Shown: piece after piece, positions 36,019 through 47,130 of the stretch
Position numbering within the stretch: position 1 is the first letter of the stretch
How the letters are laid out: every line of letters begins with the position of its first letter
From: Microcebus murinus
Taxonomy: Eukaryota > Chordata > Mammalia > Primates > Cheirogaleidae
NCBI RefSeq assembly: GCF_040939455.1
Contig: NC_134109.1
Location: forward strand, 67,682,501-67,746,500
Reading direction: 5' to 3'
DNA length: 64,000 nucleotides
Made by a program: the position numbers and the translations under genes
The notes under the pieces: model-generated
What the model saw: only the letters and a program-made list of their open reading frames with translations
What the model was told of the DNA's origin: nothing
Database searches by the model: none

Positions 36019-36394
36019 AAAAACAATGGTGAATTAATACCTCTTGTCTTATCCTGGATGGAGCTGGAGCCCATTATTTGAAATGAAGTATCACGAGAAT
36101 GGAAAACCAAGCACCACACGTACTCGCCATCAAACTGGTACTAATTGCTCAACACTAATGTGCACACCTAATGGTGCAGTGTGTACTTTCTGCAGGATGG
36201 GCACGCTTGTAGCTCTGACTTGGACAGTACAAAGGCAATATATATAATCAAAGTTTCACATCCCCATAATATTCTAAGATGAAATTTTAAAAAATGCAAG
36301 CACAAAAAAGTAAAATAAAAACAAAATAAAATATTATTATAGAAAAATAAATAAAAACAATGATGGTTACCAAAGGAAAAAAAAACCACAAAAA

Positions 36395-36412
36395 TCAAAT
36401 CCCAGTCATCAT
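36395..36412 (+). repeat. Right target-site duplication of the inverted LINE-1
   Basis: TCAAATCCCAGTCATCAT is the partner of 32596-32613. It directly follows the A-rich LINE-1 tail. Confidence 0.82.
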
Positions 36413-38335
36413 CTAGGGGACAACCTGAAGAATGCTCACACACACACACTTGAATCCTACAAGCAGCACGAAGCAGTTCCAACAGCCCCAAATACTTATA
36501 CAGGTGAGATAGTCACCACAGGTGCTGCCATTAGAAACAAAGACCCACAGGGGCCAGGGACCCCAGAGGGATGGAGGGAGTCTGTAGCCCCAGACAAAGA
36601 GTAATCTATTGGCTATCAAAGAATGGACAGCAGAGTCTAGACAGAGAAATTCTAGAAGTGAAAAGAATTAAATAAAACTACTTACAGCATGAATAGAACG
36701 AGCATTTAGATACAGTAATTAATCACAGTGTGCTCTAGATAAATGTTCTAGGCCTTTTTCTCAGCTTTGCATCATTTTGGTTTTTACTTTCCATATTCCA
36801 GAAAAGAAATAAACTGTTTGGGGTTTCAAAAAAACAATTACTTTGCTTTTCTAGCCCATGAAACAAAGGAATAGCTCATTGACTTAGGAAAGAATATGTA
36901 TGTGAAGGCTAGATTTACTGCAGACAAGTTAAACTTGAGTGGCCTACCAATCAGGCTCTCATTTAGATCCATGAACTTTCACCTTCAACCTAAAGCAGCT
37001 ATGCATCCATACTTTCAGGTTTTCCATTTTTTTTTTTTCTTTTCATCCAAAAGGATTGTTGCCAGGAAATAATGGAACCTGTTCCCATCTATTCTCTTGG
37101 ACCAGTGCACATTGTCTTTTCTATCTCATGTGTTCTTTATAGTATTGCCTCATTCTTCTGTTTACTTTTCTTCTGTTAACACCTTAAATACGAATTCAAG
37201 ATTGTGTTAGTTTTCTGATGTGCCAGTATTTTCCTTTAAGAACTATAGGTTGTAAAGGGGTCCTTTTTATATTCACATGTAACCTTCACAAATTAATACT
37301 TTAAGACCACAAACAAAATTGAGGCCAATCATGACTTTAAAACAGTTGGTATGGTGTCTAATAGTCTTTCAGTTATTTTTAATACAGAGGGAAAAATGAA
37401 ATACACATATTCATTTAAATGATGTATGCAATGCTTAAAATTTTTCATCACTTGAAGAGGAGACTTTAATGTCTGTATTACAGCTATGCACTAAACATTA
37501 AAGAATATGTATAATACACTTACTTCCAAGAGGTATTTGGTCTGAAAAAGTATTCTAAATATTAAGTTTGTTCAATTTAAGGCTTGCATCACCCCATATG
37601 TTAAAAAATTTCCCCAGCAAATTAAGTGAAATTTTAGTACATAATTTCTATTTTTCCATTTTCTATATAATTTCTATATTTCTGCTTGCTTCATAAAAAT
37701 AAATACCTGCTCTACAGTAGAGAAAAAAATGAGCTCCTGAATATTAAAGTCACACTTGAGCACATAACTCTTTACAAAGAAAATATCAACATTAGTAGAA
37801 TAATAATAAAAATAATAAAAAATCCCAAATGAATAACAAGGATATTTTAAAATATTCATTATTTTACTATAAATGTCACAAACTTAAAATGAAAATGTGA
37901 TGTGACATCAAAAACTGTACAGATATAATTATTTATTTACATTGTTTTTAGCATATTGCCTGTTTCAATCAGCTCCAAAATTCCTTAAAACTGCTTAATT
38001 TCCTTAATTATTTTTTCCATATAAATTTTTACGGTTATAGCCAACATTTTACCACTTTGTCCATTAGCTTCACTGTACCAGTTGCTTACTACAGCAAATG
38101 ACTTCTTGTCAATTTTTCACACCATCTATACTCATAAAAGACAGCCACCCATCTACCAGACTGTGGAATAGATAAATATGGCATGGTCCTTTCATTACAG
38201 GGTCACAGTCCAGTGGCGAAGGACGGAGCCTCAGTCCAATCCACAATAAGCCCTACCCAGAGACATACATCTATCAGAAAAGGCCAACCACATTTTTGAA
38301 ATGGCCAAAGCTTTTAAATGGCAGTTAATCTCCCC

Positions 38336-38336
<1 letters not shown>
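36413..38336. other. Unique AT-rich DNA
   Basis: No gene or named repeat seen. CA-repeat of five units at 36438-36449. The rest is unremarkable. Confidence 0.45.
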
Positions 38337-38407
<71 letters not shown>

Positions 38408-38433
38408 ACACACACATACACACACATACATAC
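38337..38433. repeat. Compound microsatellite (TC)n followed by (CA)n-rich tract
   Basis: About 70 bases of almost pure TC dinucleotide (one CC break near 38392) pass into CACACA/CATACA units. The pyrimidine/purine strand bias gives the long 'S-L' and 'R-E' low-complexity frames, which are not genes. Confidence 0.98.
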
Positions 38434-38439
38434 AAGACC

Positions 38440-39055
38440 AATTGGCATAAGGAAAAGAATATTCAACCTTACTCAGAATTATAGAAATGCAAACTTTAAA
38501 AATTACACATAATTTTTTAACTTTCAGATTGGCACAGATCAAAATGTTTTAAAGTATAAAAGTTTAGCAAAAGTAGAAGTACTCTTTCTACTCAGAGTAT
38601 AAATATGGCAGTTTCATATTTTTAAACAAAATATTCCTTGCCTCAGAAATCCCTCTGTCAGGAATGTTCTTTACAGAAATACTCACAAAATTATGTCATG
38701 GTACATTTTAGGTACATTTATCTTGTTATTGATATAATAGTTAAAAAAAATAAAACCTAAACACAAACTATCAGTAGTGCCTGCCTAATTAAATTATTAG
38801 AAAGACAAAGAGAATACTATGCAACCATTAAACAAGAATTCAGTATCTCTGTGCCATAAAAATCTCCTAAATGTTGCAATAAGTGAAATCTGATGTGGAA
38901 TGCTTGAGATATTTTATATTTGTGGATAATGCCTAAAAATGTATCTAGAAGGGGATTTGGGGCAGACAGACTAATTCTAATTGTTTATCTTTCTGTTCCA
39001 TTTAAATATTCAGCATGAATTAATATATATATAACTTTTATTTAAAAATGAAAAC
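38440..39055 (+). mobile_element. Old LINE-1 (L1M) 3' part
   Basis: The order 'CAGAATTATAGAAATGCAAAC', 'TTCAGATTGGCACAGATCAA', 'AGAATACTATGCAACCATTAA' and 'AATGTTGCAATAAGTGAAATC' follows the LINE-1 ORF2 end and 3' region in an old, heavily diverged copy. Confidence 0.65.
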
Positions 39056-39542
39056 TCAGAAACCATTCCAGAAGTAGCAATGGAACACCAGGATGATGTA
39101 AGACCCATTCACTCACTCGTTCTGATATATAAACCTTGTAATTGTTAAGGGCTGAGTTATCCAATCTCTCCTTAGTAATAGAGGCTCCCTCAGTGTATCC
39201 TGGGATATAGAGTTGTCTGGCAATTAACTAATGTCCAATAATGCTTTGTAAATTAGTAGATTCATCACATGTGCAGCTTCTGTGTCAAAACTAATGATTT
39301 GTTTAACAAATGGCCAATGTCACCATTTGAGGTTCTTTTGTTTCTAAATGGCATTTGTTGAGTTTGGCAAGTGTCCCAGCATGGCTGTTTGCTGGCTGGC
39401 ACTGCTTAATGCCTACAATAGCAAGAGTGGTGCAGTAGCAAAGGGACCATGAGAGAAGCCCCCAGATCCTGAAAGTTCAGGGGGCTCCACTGTAGGCCAA
39501 GCCTATGACTTCATATGCTTCTCTTTGTTGACTGCCACTGCC
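39056..39542. other. Unique non-coding DNA
   Basis: No gene or repeat recognised. Confidence 0.4.
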
Positions 39543-40062
39543 ACTCATTCATTCATTCATTCGGCAGGTATCTACTGAGCACCCGTGCAGATAATGTTCT
39601 AGGTGCTAGAAATGATAAAAAGCAATGAAAACCCTGCCTCATAGAGCTTATATCCTAGTAAGGTGATGGACAAGATAAGGAATTTAAAAATGTTTAATTT
39701 AGACTATGTTTGATGACGTGTATGTGAAGAAAATAAAGCAAGGTAGGGATGCAATTTTAAATCTGTGGTCAGGAAAGTCCACTCGGAGCAGGTAACCTCT
39801 GAGTGAATGTCTGAAGGAGGTGATGGAGCAAGCCTGGAGATGCCTGAGAAGAAGAATGTTCCAGACAAAGCAAACAGCAAGGAGGAAAGTCCTTTGATGA
39901 AAGTATACCTGGGGTGGTTGGGGAACAGCAAGGAAGCAAGATGATGAGGTAGAAAAAATATCTAGCTGGAAGAGGTGAGACTACATTAGGCAAAGCCTTA
40001 GATGCTCCTGTAGGAACTTTGGTCTTTTCTCTAGGTACTGTGAAGATAAATTGAGAGGTTTG
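39543..40062 (-). mobile_element. L2 LINE 3' region, antisense
   Basis: The stretch begins with the antisense L2 tail (CATTCATTCATTCATTCGG), then 'TCTACTGAGCACCCGTGCAG', 'TGTTCTAGGTGCTAGAAATG', 'CCTCATAGAGCTTATATCCTA', 'AGAATGTTCCAGACAAAGCA' and 'CAAGGAGGAAAGTCCTTTG'. This is the reverse complement of the same L2 part found at 42003-42656. Confidence 0.82.
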
Positions 40063-40104
40063 AGACTTGGAGAAACTTGATATAACTTATATTTTTAAAA
40101 TAGT

Positions 40105-40305
40105 CACTCCAGCTCAATGGGGGATTATGCCTCCACCACCAATCAGGGAACATTTGGCGATGTCTGGGGACATTTTTGATTGTATGACTTGGGGCAGGGA
40201 GATGTGCTACTGCTATTTAATACGTAAAGGCTTGGGATGCTGCCAAGCCTCATACAACTCCCCACACAAAGAATTATCTGGCCCAAAATGTCAGCAGTGA
40301 GAAAA
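40105..40305 (+). mobile_element. MER58-like non-autonomous hAT-Charlie transposon
   Basis: The order 'GAACATTTGGCGATGTCTGG', 'GGACATTTTTGATTGTATGA', 'AAGGCTTGGGATGCTGCCAAG' and 'ATTATCTGGCCCAAAATGTC' with GAGAAAACCTGTGC at the end matches a mammalian hAT element that I recall as MER58. Confidence 0.72.
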
Positions 40306-40537
40306 CCTGTGCTGAGTTGCTAGTAGAACACAGGGCAGGCAGGGGAGGGAATAGGGAAGCAGACAGGAGGTTATTGATATAAACCAGGTGAGAGTATGGC
40401 TTGGACCAGCTGGTGGGGGTGATGAGAAGTTGTTAGTTTCTGGGTGATTTTGAGTATAGATTCCATATGGTTTGTAAATGACTGGACGTAGAATATAAGA
40501 AAGAGGGGTAAATGATTGGACATAGAGTATGAGATGC
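40306..40537. other. Spacer
   Basis: No recognisable feature. It includes a short repeated phrase, 'AATGACTGGACGTAGAATAT' and 'AATGATTGGACATAGAGTAT' (about 40478 and 40511), an imperfect direct repeat. Confidence 0.4.
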
Positions 40538-40674
40538 AGGGAAGGGGGGAGGGAGAGAGGGAGAGAGAGGGAGAGAGGGAGAAGGAGAGAGGGAGAGGGA
40601 GAGGTAGAGGAGAGGGAGAGGGAGAGAGGGAGAGGGAGGGAGGGAGAGGAAGAGGGAGAGGGAGAGGGAGAGAA
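40538..40674 (+). repeat. G/A-only low-complexity tract (GAGAGGGA-type)
   Basis: The 137 bases are almost purely purine on this strand (GAGAGG, GGGAGA and GGGAGG units, one T near 40603). The long arginine/glutamate and serine/proline frames across it are artefacts of composition. Confidence 0.97.
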
Positions 40675-42002
40675 AGGAGTCAACAGTGAGAACAAGGTGC
40701 TTGATCTCACTGTGCCTTTCAACCCCTGTCCTCTCCTAAGCCTAGTTTTCTTTATTCTCCAATGTTGTGAACCTTCCTTTCCTCCCATTAATCCTACCAC
40801 ACTCTGCCCTGCCATATTCCATTTCACATTAAGGCTTCTAAATGTTATCTTCAGTGTCACATGCCATTTCACACTTTTCCTATTCTCCACTGTGCTAGAC
40901 CATGCTTACTCAATCTGCACCCAGACTGCTACAGTACCATTTTTTATTATATCACAACTGATCCAGCATCCTGTGATTCTCATATCAAATCCCCAATGCA
41001 GCAGTGAAGACTCACCAGCTTGACTTCTAAACCTTTCCTTCCATGCATCTTCCACTCTAAACATGCCTGCTTTGACATCTCCTGCATGAGACTCAATTTA
41101 TTCCCTCCTCTGGAATTTCTCTCTCTCCTTACTTCTAAGATGGAACCTCACCTATTATAAAATATGGCTCAATTAATGCCAATTTTTTTTAAGAAGCTGT
41201 CTGTGGTTGAGCCTAAATTATTCTATTCACTCTTTTTTACTAGGAAGTTGGCTAGATGACTGCTTGGTGGACTTCTTTGAAAATTATTGTTCTGTTGCTT
41301 TCTCTGCACATACCAGAACTATTCTGTAACTTTTACGAAAAAAAAATCATATCATCTATTCCTTTTGTAGCTCTTTCCTGAGTTCTATACATATAGTGCT
41401 CTCCATACAGGAAAAATGAATTAAATGCTTTGTATTGAGTGATGAAAGAAACACTGGCTTATATTTATCATACAAAACATTTTGTATGATGCAAAAATTT
41501 TAAAAGACACATAATTATCCACATAAATGACTTATAAAAATGTGCCTGCACAAGGCTTGCTTTATCTATTAAAACAGTGAATTTCCACTGAAAAGAAAGA
41601 ATATGAAAACACAATGCCAAGAGAATTAGAAATGTATTTAATCAGTGGAATGCTCAAGACAGGATAGGGAGAATATTGATGAAAGAGGGCATTTCATAAT
41701 AAATGCATAGACACTGTACTAATTCTCTGTTTAGGTATTATCTGGCTAAATGGCAAATAAGAAGTACCACTGCTACAAATCAACAGAGGTAAAACGCCAG
41801 TCAGCCTGCTCTAGGCTTTTTCAGTGCATGCCCACGATGGTTTCTGTAGGCACAGTGACAGCAGGCAGCCATACACAGCCAGTCTTCTCAGTAGGTAACA
41901 TTTAGCCTCACACATGTAGATAATCTTGCCAATAACTTGGCCTTACAATTGACCTTTTCTCCTCTAGATAGCTTGTCTTCCACCTACTTCAGCCCTTCAC
42001 TA
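40675..42002. other. Non-coding DNA, part possibly L2-derived
   Basis: About 40970-41445 has L2-like phrases ('CTCCTCTGGAATTTCTCTCTC') but is too diverged for a firm call. No gene recognised. Confidence 0.35.
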
Positions 42003-42656
42003 CCATGGCCATGCCTCTACAATGGCATTATCAACAAATGTCCCCCTACTGTCATATCACAGCCTTTTAATTAGTCTCCCTGCTCCCCCATGCTCCTCTG
42101 CAAGCTATTCTCAACACAGAAACCAGAGGAACAGAGTCAGATCACATCCCTCCTGTAAAATCCTCAGTGGCTCCCATCTCACTCAGAGAACAAGACCTTA
42201 CAGTCACCTCCAAGGGCTTACAGGATCTAGACTCCCATTACTCCTCTGACCTTATCGCCTACTATTTCTTCTCACCCAATCTGCTCCAACCACGCTGACC
42301 TTCTCTGTGTTCCCCCAGCATGCCAGCATGCCCAGGGCCTCTGTAATTTCTGTTCTTTCTACTTGAAATGCTTTTCCCTCAAATAACTCTGTGCTCACAT
42401 CAGCCTTCAGTGCTCACTCTGTTTAATGAAGTTATACCTCCCATAATACTTCTTTTATTCTGCCCCTGTTTTATTTTTCTCAATAGCACATAACAAGCAT
42501 CTGGCATGTAAGATAATGTATTTATTATTTTTATTATTTGCTGTCTTTCTCTGCTAAAATATAAGCTCCATAGGGCAGGGCTTTTTGTAGGTTTTCTTAT
42601 ATCCTTGGCATCCAGAACAATGTCTGGCAAGTGCTCAATAAATAGTTGTTAAATGA
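42003..42656 (+). mobile_element. L2 LINE 3' region with tail
   Basis: The order 'AATTAGTCTCCCTGCTCCCC', 'GAGTCAGATCACATCCCTCC', 'AAATCCTCAGTGGCTCCCATC', 'TTCTACTTGAAATGCTTTTCC', 'AATATAAGCTCCATAGGGCAG' and 'CAAGTGCTCAATAAATAGTTG' follows L2 for about 650 bases to its terminus. It is one of the best-kept L2 copies in the window. Confidence 0.88.
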
Positions 42657-42696
42657 GTGTTGCCTGCAGTGCCAGGACCCATGCCCATGCTTGTGC

Positions 42697-42789
42697 TTTT
42701 GCACACACACTTATGTGCATGCATATATATACAGGCACACATGTATATATGCATGCATATACACAACATACATGCATGCACATATATTA
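42697..42789. repeat. Alternating purine-pyrimidine tract (CA/TG/TA mix)
   Basis: GCACACACAC, TGTGCATGCATATATATACA and GTATATATGCATGCATATACAC units form about 90 bases of mostly alternating purine and pyrimidine with several perfect palindromes (TGCATGCA, GCATGC). Such tracts can adopt left-handed or cruciform DNA. Confidence 0.85.
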
Positions 42790-43631
42790 CTTGAGATTTC
42801 AGCTGCATCAATAGAAGATAAGAGCCTTAAAAAACCTCCCTTATTCCTCCAGCTCTTGATTTAGTGCTGAGTTTGCTCCTAAATTCAAAGGCAATGGAAA
42901 TGGTACCTACATAAAGAGCAAAATGACCAAGTCAAACACTCTCTGTGTTGATTTGTTTCTTTAAGCAGAATCTACTCCTGAAAATGCCTAGTTTTCCACA
43001 CACGCACATCTCCTCTAACTTTGCAAAGCCTAAAGTTTCAAACCCTTGCTACCTGAGATCCAAATAGCATCCCCATCTACTTGATAGAAAGAAATAACTA
43101 GCTTTATCTCTGATAGGATAGGGAATTGACTTTTATGCATTAGTCATTCAACCTTGAATTGAATTTTGACAGGCTCTGCAGTGTATTAAATTGCTCCCAC
43201 AAGGATGAGAAGTGTATATTTCTTATTAAATGTGTAACAGAACTCAATAATGCCTGTCATTTTCCACTGCAGAGATGAACTTGAATTAAAGCAGAATTAA
43301 TTTGGCTAACTTAGGCAGACGTCTAATACTAAGTTTATTTCAGTTAAAGTATAAGACAAATAAGTCAAATTCCTATGCAAAGTTCTTTAGTAGTTCAAAC
43401 AATAATCTTTAATTCAAAATGATAGCTAGAAATATGTCAAAATCAAGAATTTTATGAATATTTTATAGCCTGCAGAAATGCTTAGATGAATAGTATATAT
43501 TAAAAAGAAATGAACTATATATTATAAAAAGCACATATAGTTGCAGAAATTAGCCAGTCCTTAAGACAGTTCTGCATATATTCACAGGCAAAGCAGATGC
43601 CTGAGGCATATATATAGCAGGCATCAAACAC
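42790..43631. other. Unique DNA, possible conserved block 43120-43420
   Basis: No repeat or exon seen. The sub-block is repeat-free and AT-rich with homeodomain-like cores, which is only a hint of conserved regulatory DNA. Confidence 0.35.
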
Positions 43632-43825
43632 TTTTTGAGCACCTACTAAGTGCCAGGTACTGTCCTAGGCAGTTTACATTCATTACCTCACTTAATCCTT
43701 GTTTTAAAAAATAGACATTGATTCTATTTTAAAAATGAGTAAGTATTATTAAAGAGATTTAATTAAATGACAAAGCCAATGTTTGAACTCGGGGCTATCT
43801 GAGTCCAAAGCTGTATCACCTTCCA
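43632..43825 (-). mobile_element. MIR SINE, antisense
   Basis: The order 'GAGCACCTACTAAGTGCCAGG', 'TGTCCTAGGCAGTTTACATTC', 'ACCTCACTTAATCCTTG', 'TTTGAACTCGGGGCTATCTG' and 'GAGTCCAAAGCTGTATCACC' is the MIR consensus read from its tail to its head. Confidence 0.8.
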
Positions 43826-43934
43826 GTTGTCTCAATAATTCCCCACTTCAGGCAAAGTCTCAGAGACAGGAGGTATCTGATAATATTAATGGAAGGTGAG
43901 AGAGCTAGGTAGGAGCTCTAGAGAGCTGGAGAGG

Positions 43935-44085
43935 AAGAGCTCTGAATTTGGAATCAGGAGGTAGTTTGCTAAATGACTTTGGACTTCCTCTTACTTTAGT
44001 TTCCCATCTGTAAAATTGAGAAAATAAATCCTTACTATATATTATGAGGTGTTATAAAGTAACACTAAAGCAATAGCTATGTAAT
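43935..44085 (+). mobile_element. MIR SINE fragment
   Basis: 'GACTTTGGACTTCCTCTTAC' and 'TTTCCCATCTGTAAAATTGAG' followed by 'ATGAGGTGTTATAAAGTAA' is a decayed MIR core and tail. Confidence 0.6.
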
Positions 44086-44729
44086 GGATTTGTTTGGGAT
44101 AGCATCCTCCTTGGTAAGAGCTTGGATCATATTTTCCCTATGGCCCTGCCAGTTCTAAGAAATAGTCTCCTAAAAAAGCTTGATTAATGCTGAGACGAAT
44201 CCCTTTCAAAAGTAACCAATCATTTTGTGATCTCTATGTGTAGATATACAAATATATATTTGCATAATTAATTTCCTTAAAACAGTATGCGCCTCTACCA
44301 GGTACAGAAAAGACGACGGCAATGATGTGGGTTCAATGCTGAACAAGCACTATGGTTTCATAAAGCCCTTTGCTGCTACAAATATTTTATTTATGTTTAT
44401 ATCTCCATATCCTGAGTCCATAAATACTAAACACGTCCTCAATCTTATATCAATTTCTCCTTAGGTCACTCATTACAATTCTTTAGTACCTACCTCATTA
44501 CATCCTTTTAAAATGCACAACCCTTTATGTGTCCCTCTTTTCTCCTTTCATATGACTAATCATGCCTTGCATATCCCCCGGACTCTGTTCAAGTATGACT
44601 CTCACAACACCATTACCTGAACAGCTACCCCTTATTGCATCTCATTCAGTGCATCTCACTGCCCTCCCATTTGTGGATTTTAGTCTGGTTTCATTTATAT
44701 ATGTATTTGTTTGAGTCACAACACAAAAT
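44086..44729. other. Non-coding DNA, part possibly L2-derived
   Basis: About 44410-44700 faintly resembles an L2 3' region. No gene. Confidence 0.35.

Positions 44730-44768
<39 letters not shown>
44730..44768. repeat. Compound microsatellite (CA)n(GA)n
   Basis: Seven CA units pass directly into about twelve GA units. Confidence 0.97.
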
Positions 44769-46589
44769 TTGAGAGAAACAGAGCAATGATTTGTCTTTCC
44801 TTCAAAAATGAACTTTGTTTAACCTGTTGAATTATGATACAGAGCAGTTGTGGGCAACATTTGAGGGAGTTGAAGTCTTTCTTTACCAAATCACTGCTTT
44901 CCTTTATTTGAATTTCTCCACTCCCTCAAAGCACCAACAGCCTTCACAATTCCCCAGTTGTCCAGTACCACCCACCACTTTTAGGCTGTGATCTGCAGAG
45001 ATATTAGCATAAGTGCCTGATCCTATCCTCCTTCTGCCCCACGCAAAACTGATCTGTCCTGTGTCCTATTCTCTCTGTGCCTTGGTTTCTGATAATCCAA
45101 AACATGTCAGCCTCCAAACAATAAGATTTTTTGCCCATGCAAAATATCTATATTTGATAGGCAATTATCTAAAGAGTGAATAAAATCTAGGAAAAAGATA
45201 TAGAAAAAAAGAGAGAGATAGAAAAAAACAAAGGTTTGAAAATACCACATGAGACAATAAGCCAATCGATGAACCATTTTGAGCAGATGATCCTTCCATC
45301 AGTCATTAAACCTCTTTAAATGATTGTCCCCCCTGTCTGCTTACAGGGCCAGCCTCAATAAACTTTCATCAGTGTTCCCTGTTAGTACCATCTGAAGGCA
45401 TCTCACTGTCCCTAGATCATTGCTAGGTCCCTAAGTCCCCTCTATGTCCCTATTATCTAACCCAACAAATCAGACCTGTAGAATATTGTACAGTAAATAT
45501 TTGATGGTGGGTGAACTTCACCACTAAATTCATTCTAATTTAAACAGGACTGCTACTTAATTATGATAAGTATGAATTGGAATCTTGAGCTCACAGTTTT
45601 TCCCTAAGTGTTCTGCTGGGCCTCTGAGAGTGACTTGTCCCCGGGTACTCCATTTCTGGGCTTTAACCAACTGTGTAGACCTCCATTGCCTCTTTCTGAG
45701 CTCCTAATACAACAGTTTGCCTGATTACCTGTACCCCTTGGATACTAATTTCTGTTTGGACCTTCTTTTAACCCCTACACGATAGTTTTCTTATCCCATA
45801 ATTCTAGAACTTGCCTTTCACTTAATAGGTAAGTCTGCTTGAAGTTCTTGGCTCCTGTAAATCTCTTCCTCCAGTTGTAATGAAGGAGGCCCTACATCCT
45901 GCTAGTTCCCAGATAGAACAGTCTTATCTTCCCTATTAAAATCCCATTACCATCAAAGATCACAACATCTGAATCTATACAGTACCTTTTTTACTCTGTT
46001 CATCTCATTTTCTTATAATTTCTCCCTAATTCCTATTATACTTTGAGAATATAAATCAGTCCTTTCTTCTGAAATCAAACTGGTATCTAAAGATTATTTG
46101 AATGATCTGGGCTTTTGGTCACAATGATGTTAGTCTTCACGTACAATTAATACCTAATTTAGCTAGCCTTGTTTAATGACAGAAAGTTGCTAAGAAGTGA
46201 TGAAGAAAAGGAAAATTCTGTGAGTTTGTTAATTTTTTAAAGTGATCTTAAAAGCTTACTCAAAAAGCTATTGAGAGTATTGAGCTAGGTGAGCATAGTT
46301 AAATTACGTACCTATCTAAAGCAGAAACATATGAATCATGCATACCTTACATTTTACACATCTTTATACCCTTGAAGGTGCTTTTATGTAAAACTTTAGG
46401 AAAATTTCTGTTCTCCACTCAGTGATCTGGAATACATCCATAACCTGAATTTGAGTAAAAATACCATGGACTAGGACCTTTCCTGACCCATTTCATCACG
46501 TAATCAGCCTCACAAGGATGTTTTCTCCTGCAAGTTTGCTGCCTCACAAGAAGGGCAAGTGATCACAAGCTATTCGTCTTTATTTCCAA
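44769..46589. other. Unique non-coding DNA
   Basis: I see no gene, RNA or named repeat in these 1.8 kb. Confidence 0.45.
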
Positions 46590-47130
46590 AGCACTCTGGG
46601 AGGTCAGAAGAGAGGAGAATTGATTAATGTTCTCTATGAAAAGTTCAATAACTGTTTAATCACAGCTTGGAAATAAAGCAATGCTTCTGATCTTTTACAA
46701 ATTAATTTAACGTTGCATTAAAAATAAAATAGGCTGTAAATTGTGCTGTGCAGGGATAATCAATGGCTCATTATCTTTGCTTCTAGCAAAATGCACTGAT
46801 TCTTTTAAAGCCATTAATGAGCAATATTGGGTAATACACAGCTGCAAATGTGTTCAAGTATTATTGATTCTACATCTATAAAACTAATCTCATCAAGGCA
46901 GAATTTATGAGCAGTAATAATGCAAACTGTTCCGTGGTCCATACTAAAGAAATAAAAAAGAAAATTCATGTGCATAAAGCAAGATTATAAGATCACTGGG
47001 GAGGAACAATTTCTGAGCCCTTATTTAATTCTGTTGCCAGCGCATCATAGTACTTAATCACTGTTAAATATAAATCTAATAAAAAGAGATCATCAATGGT
47101 GACCAATGAAATGTTAACAGTCTTTCCATA
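46590..47130. other. Candidate conserved non-coding element (untested)
   Basis: The 540 bases contain no repeat, no open frame of note and many TAAT-type cores (ACAAATTAATTTAACG, GCCATTAATGAGC, CAGTAATAATGC). The texture is that of developmental enhancers in gene-poor regions. Only an alignment to other mammals could show this. Confidence 0.3.

Larger units (their letters stand above)
33474..36394 (+). mobile_element. LINE-1, 3' portion in sense orientation, with Alu insertion
   Basis: The portion begins CCCCAATTCATTCTATGAAG, the next stretch of ORF2 after the inverted part, and continues through reverse transcriptase, the C-terminal domain and the 3' UTR ('GATGGGCACGCTTGTAGCTC'), ending in an impure A-rich tail (36290-36394). 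An Alu (35672-36018) interrupts it. Together with 32614-33473 it makes one 3.78-kb insertion, about 3.4 kb without the Alu. Confidence 0.94.

Noticed and set aside
38231..38542. 103-codon frame with an arginine-glutamate run
   Set aside because: It is the TC microsatellite read on the opposite strand.
40291..40890. 199-codon open frame, minus strand
   Set aside because: Its centre is the purine-only tract read as serine/proline/leucine repeats. The frame is open because of composition, and its ends show no domain.
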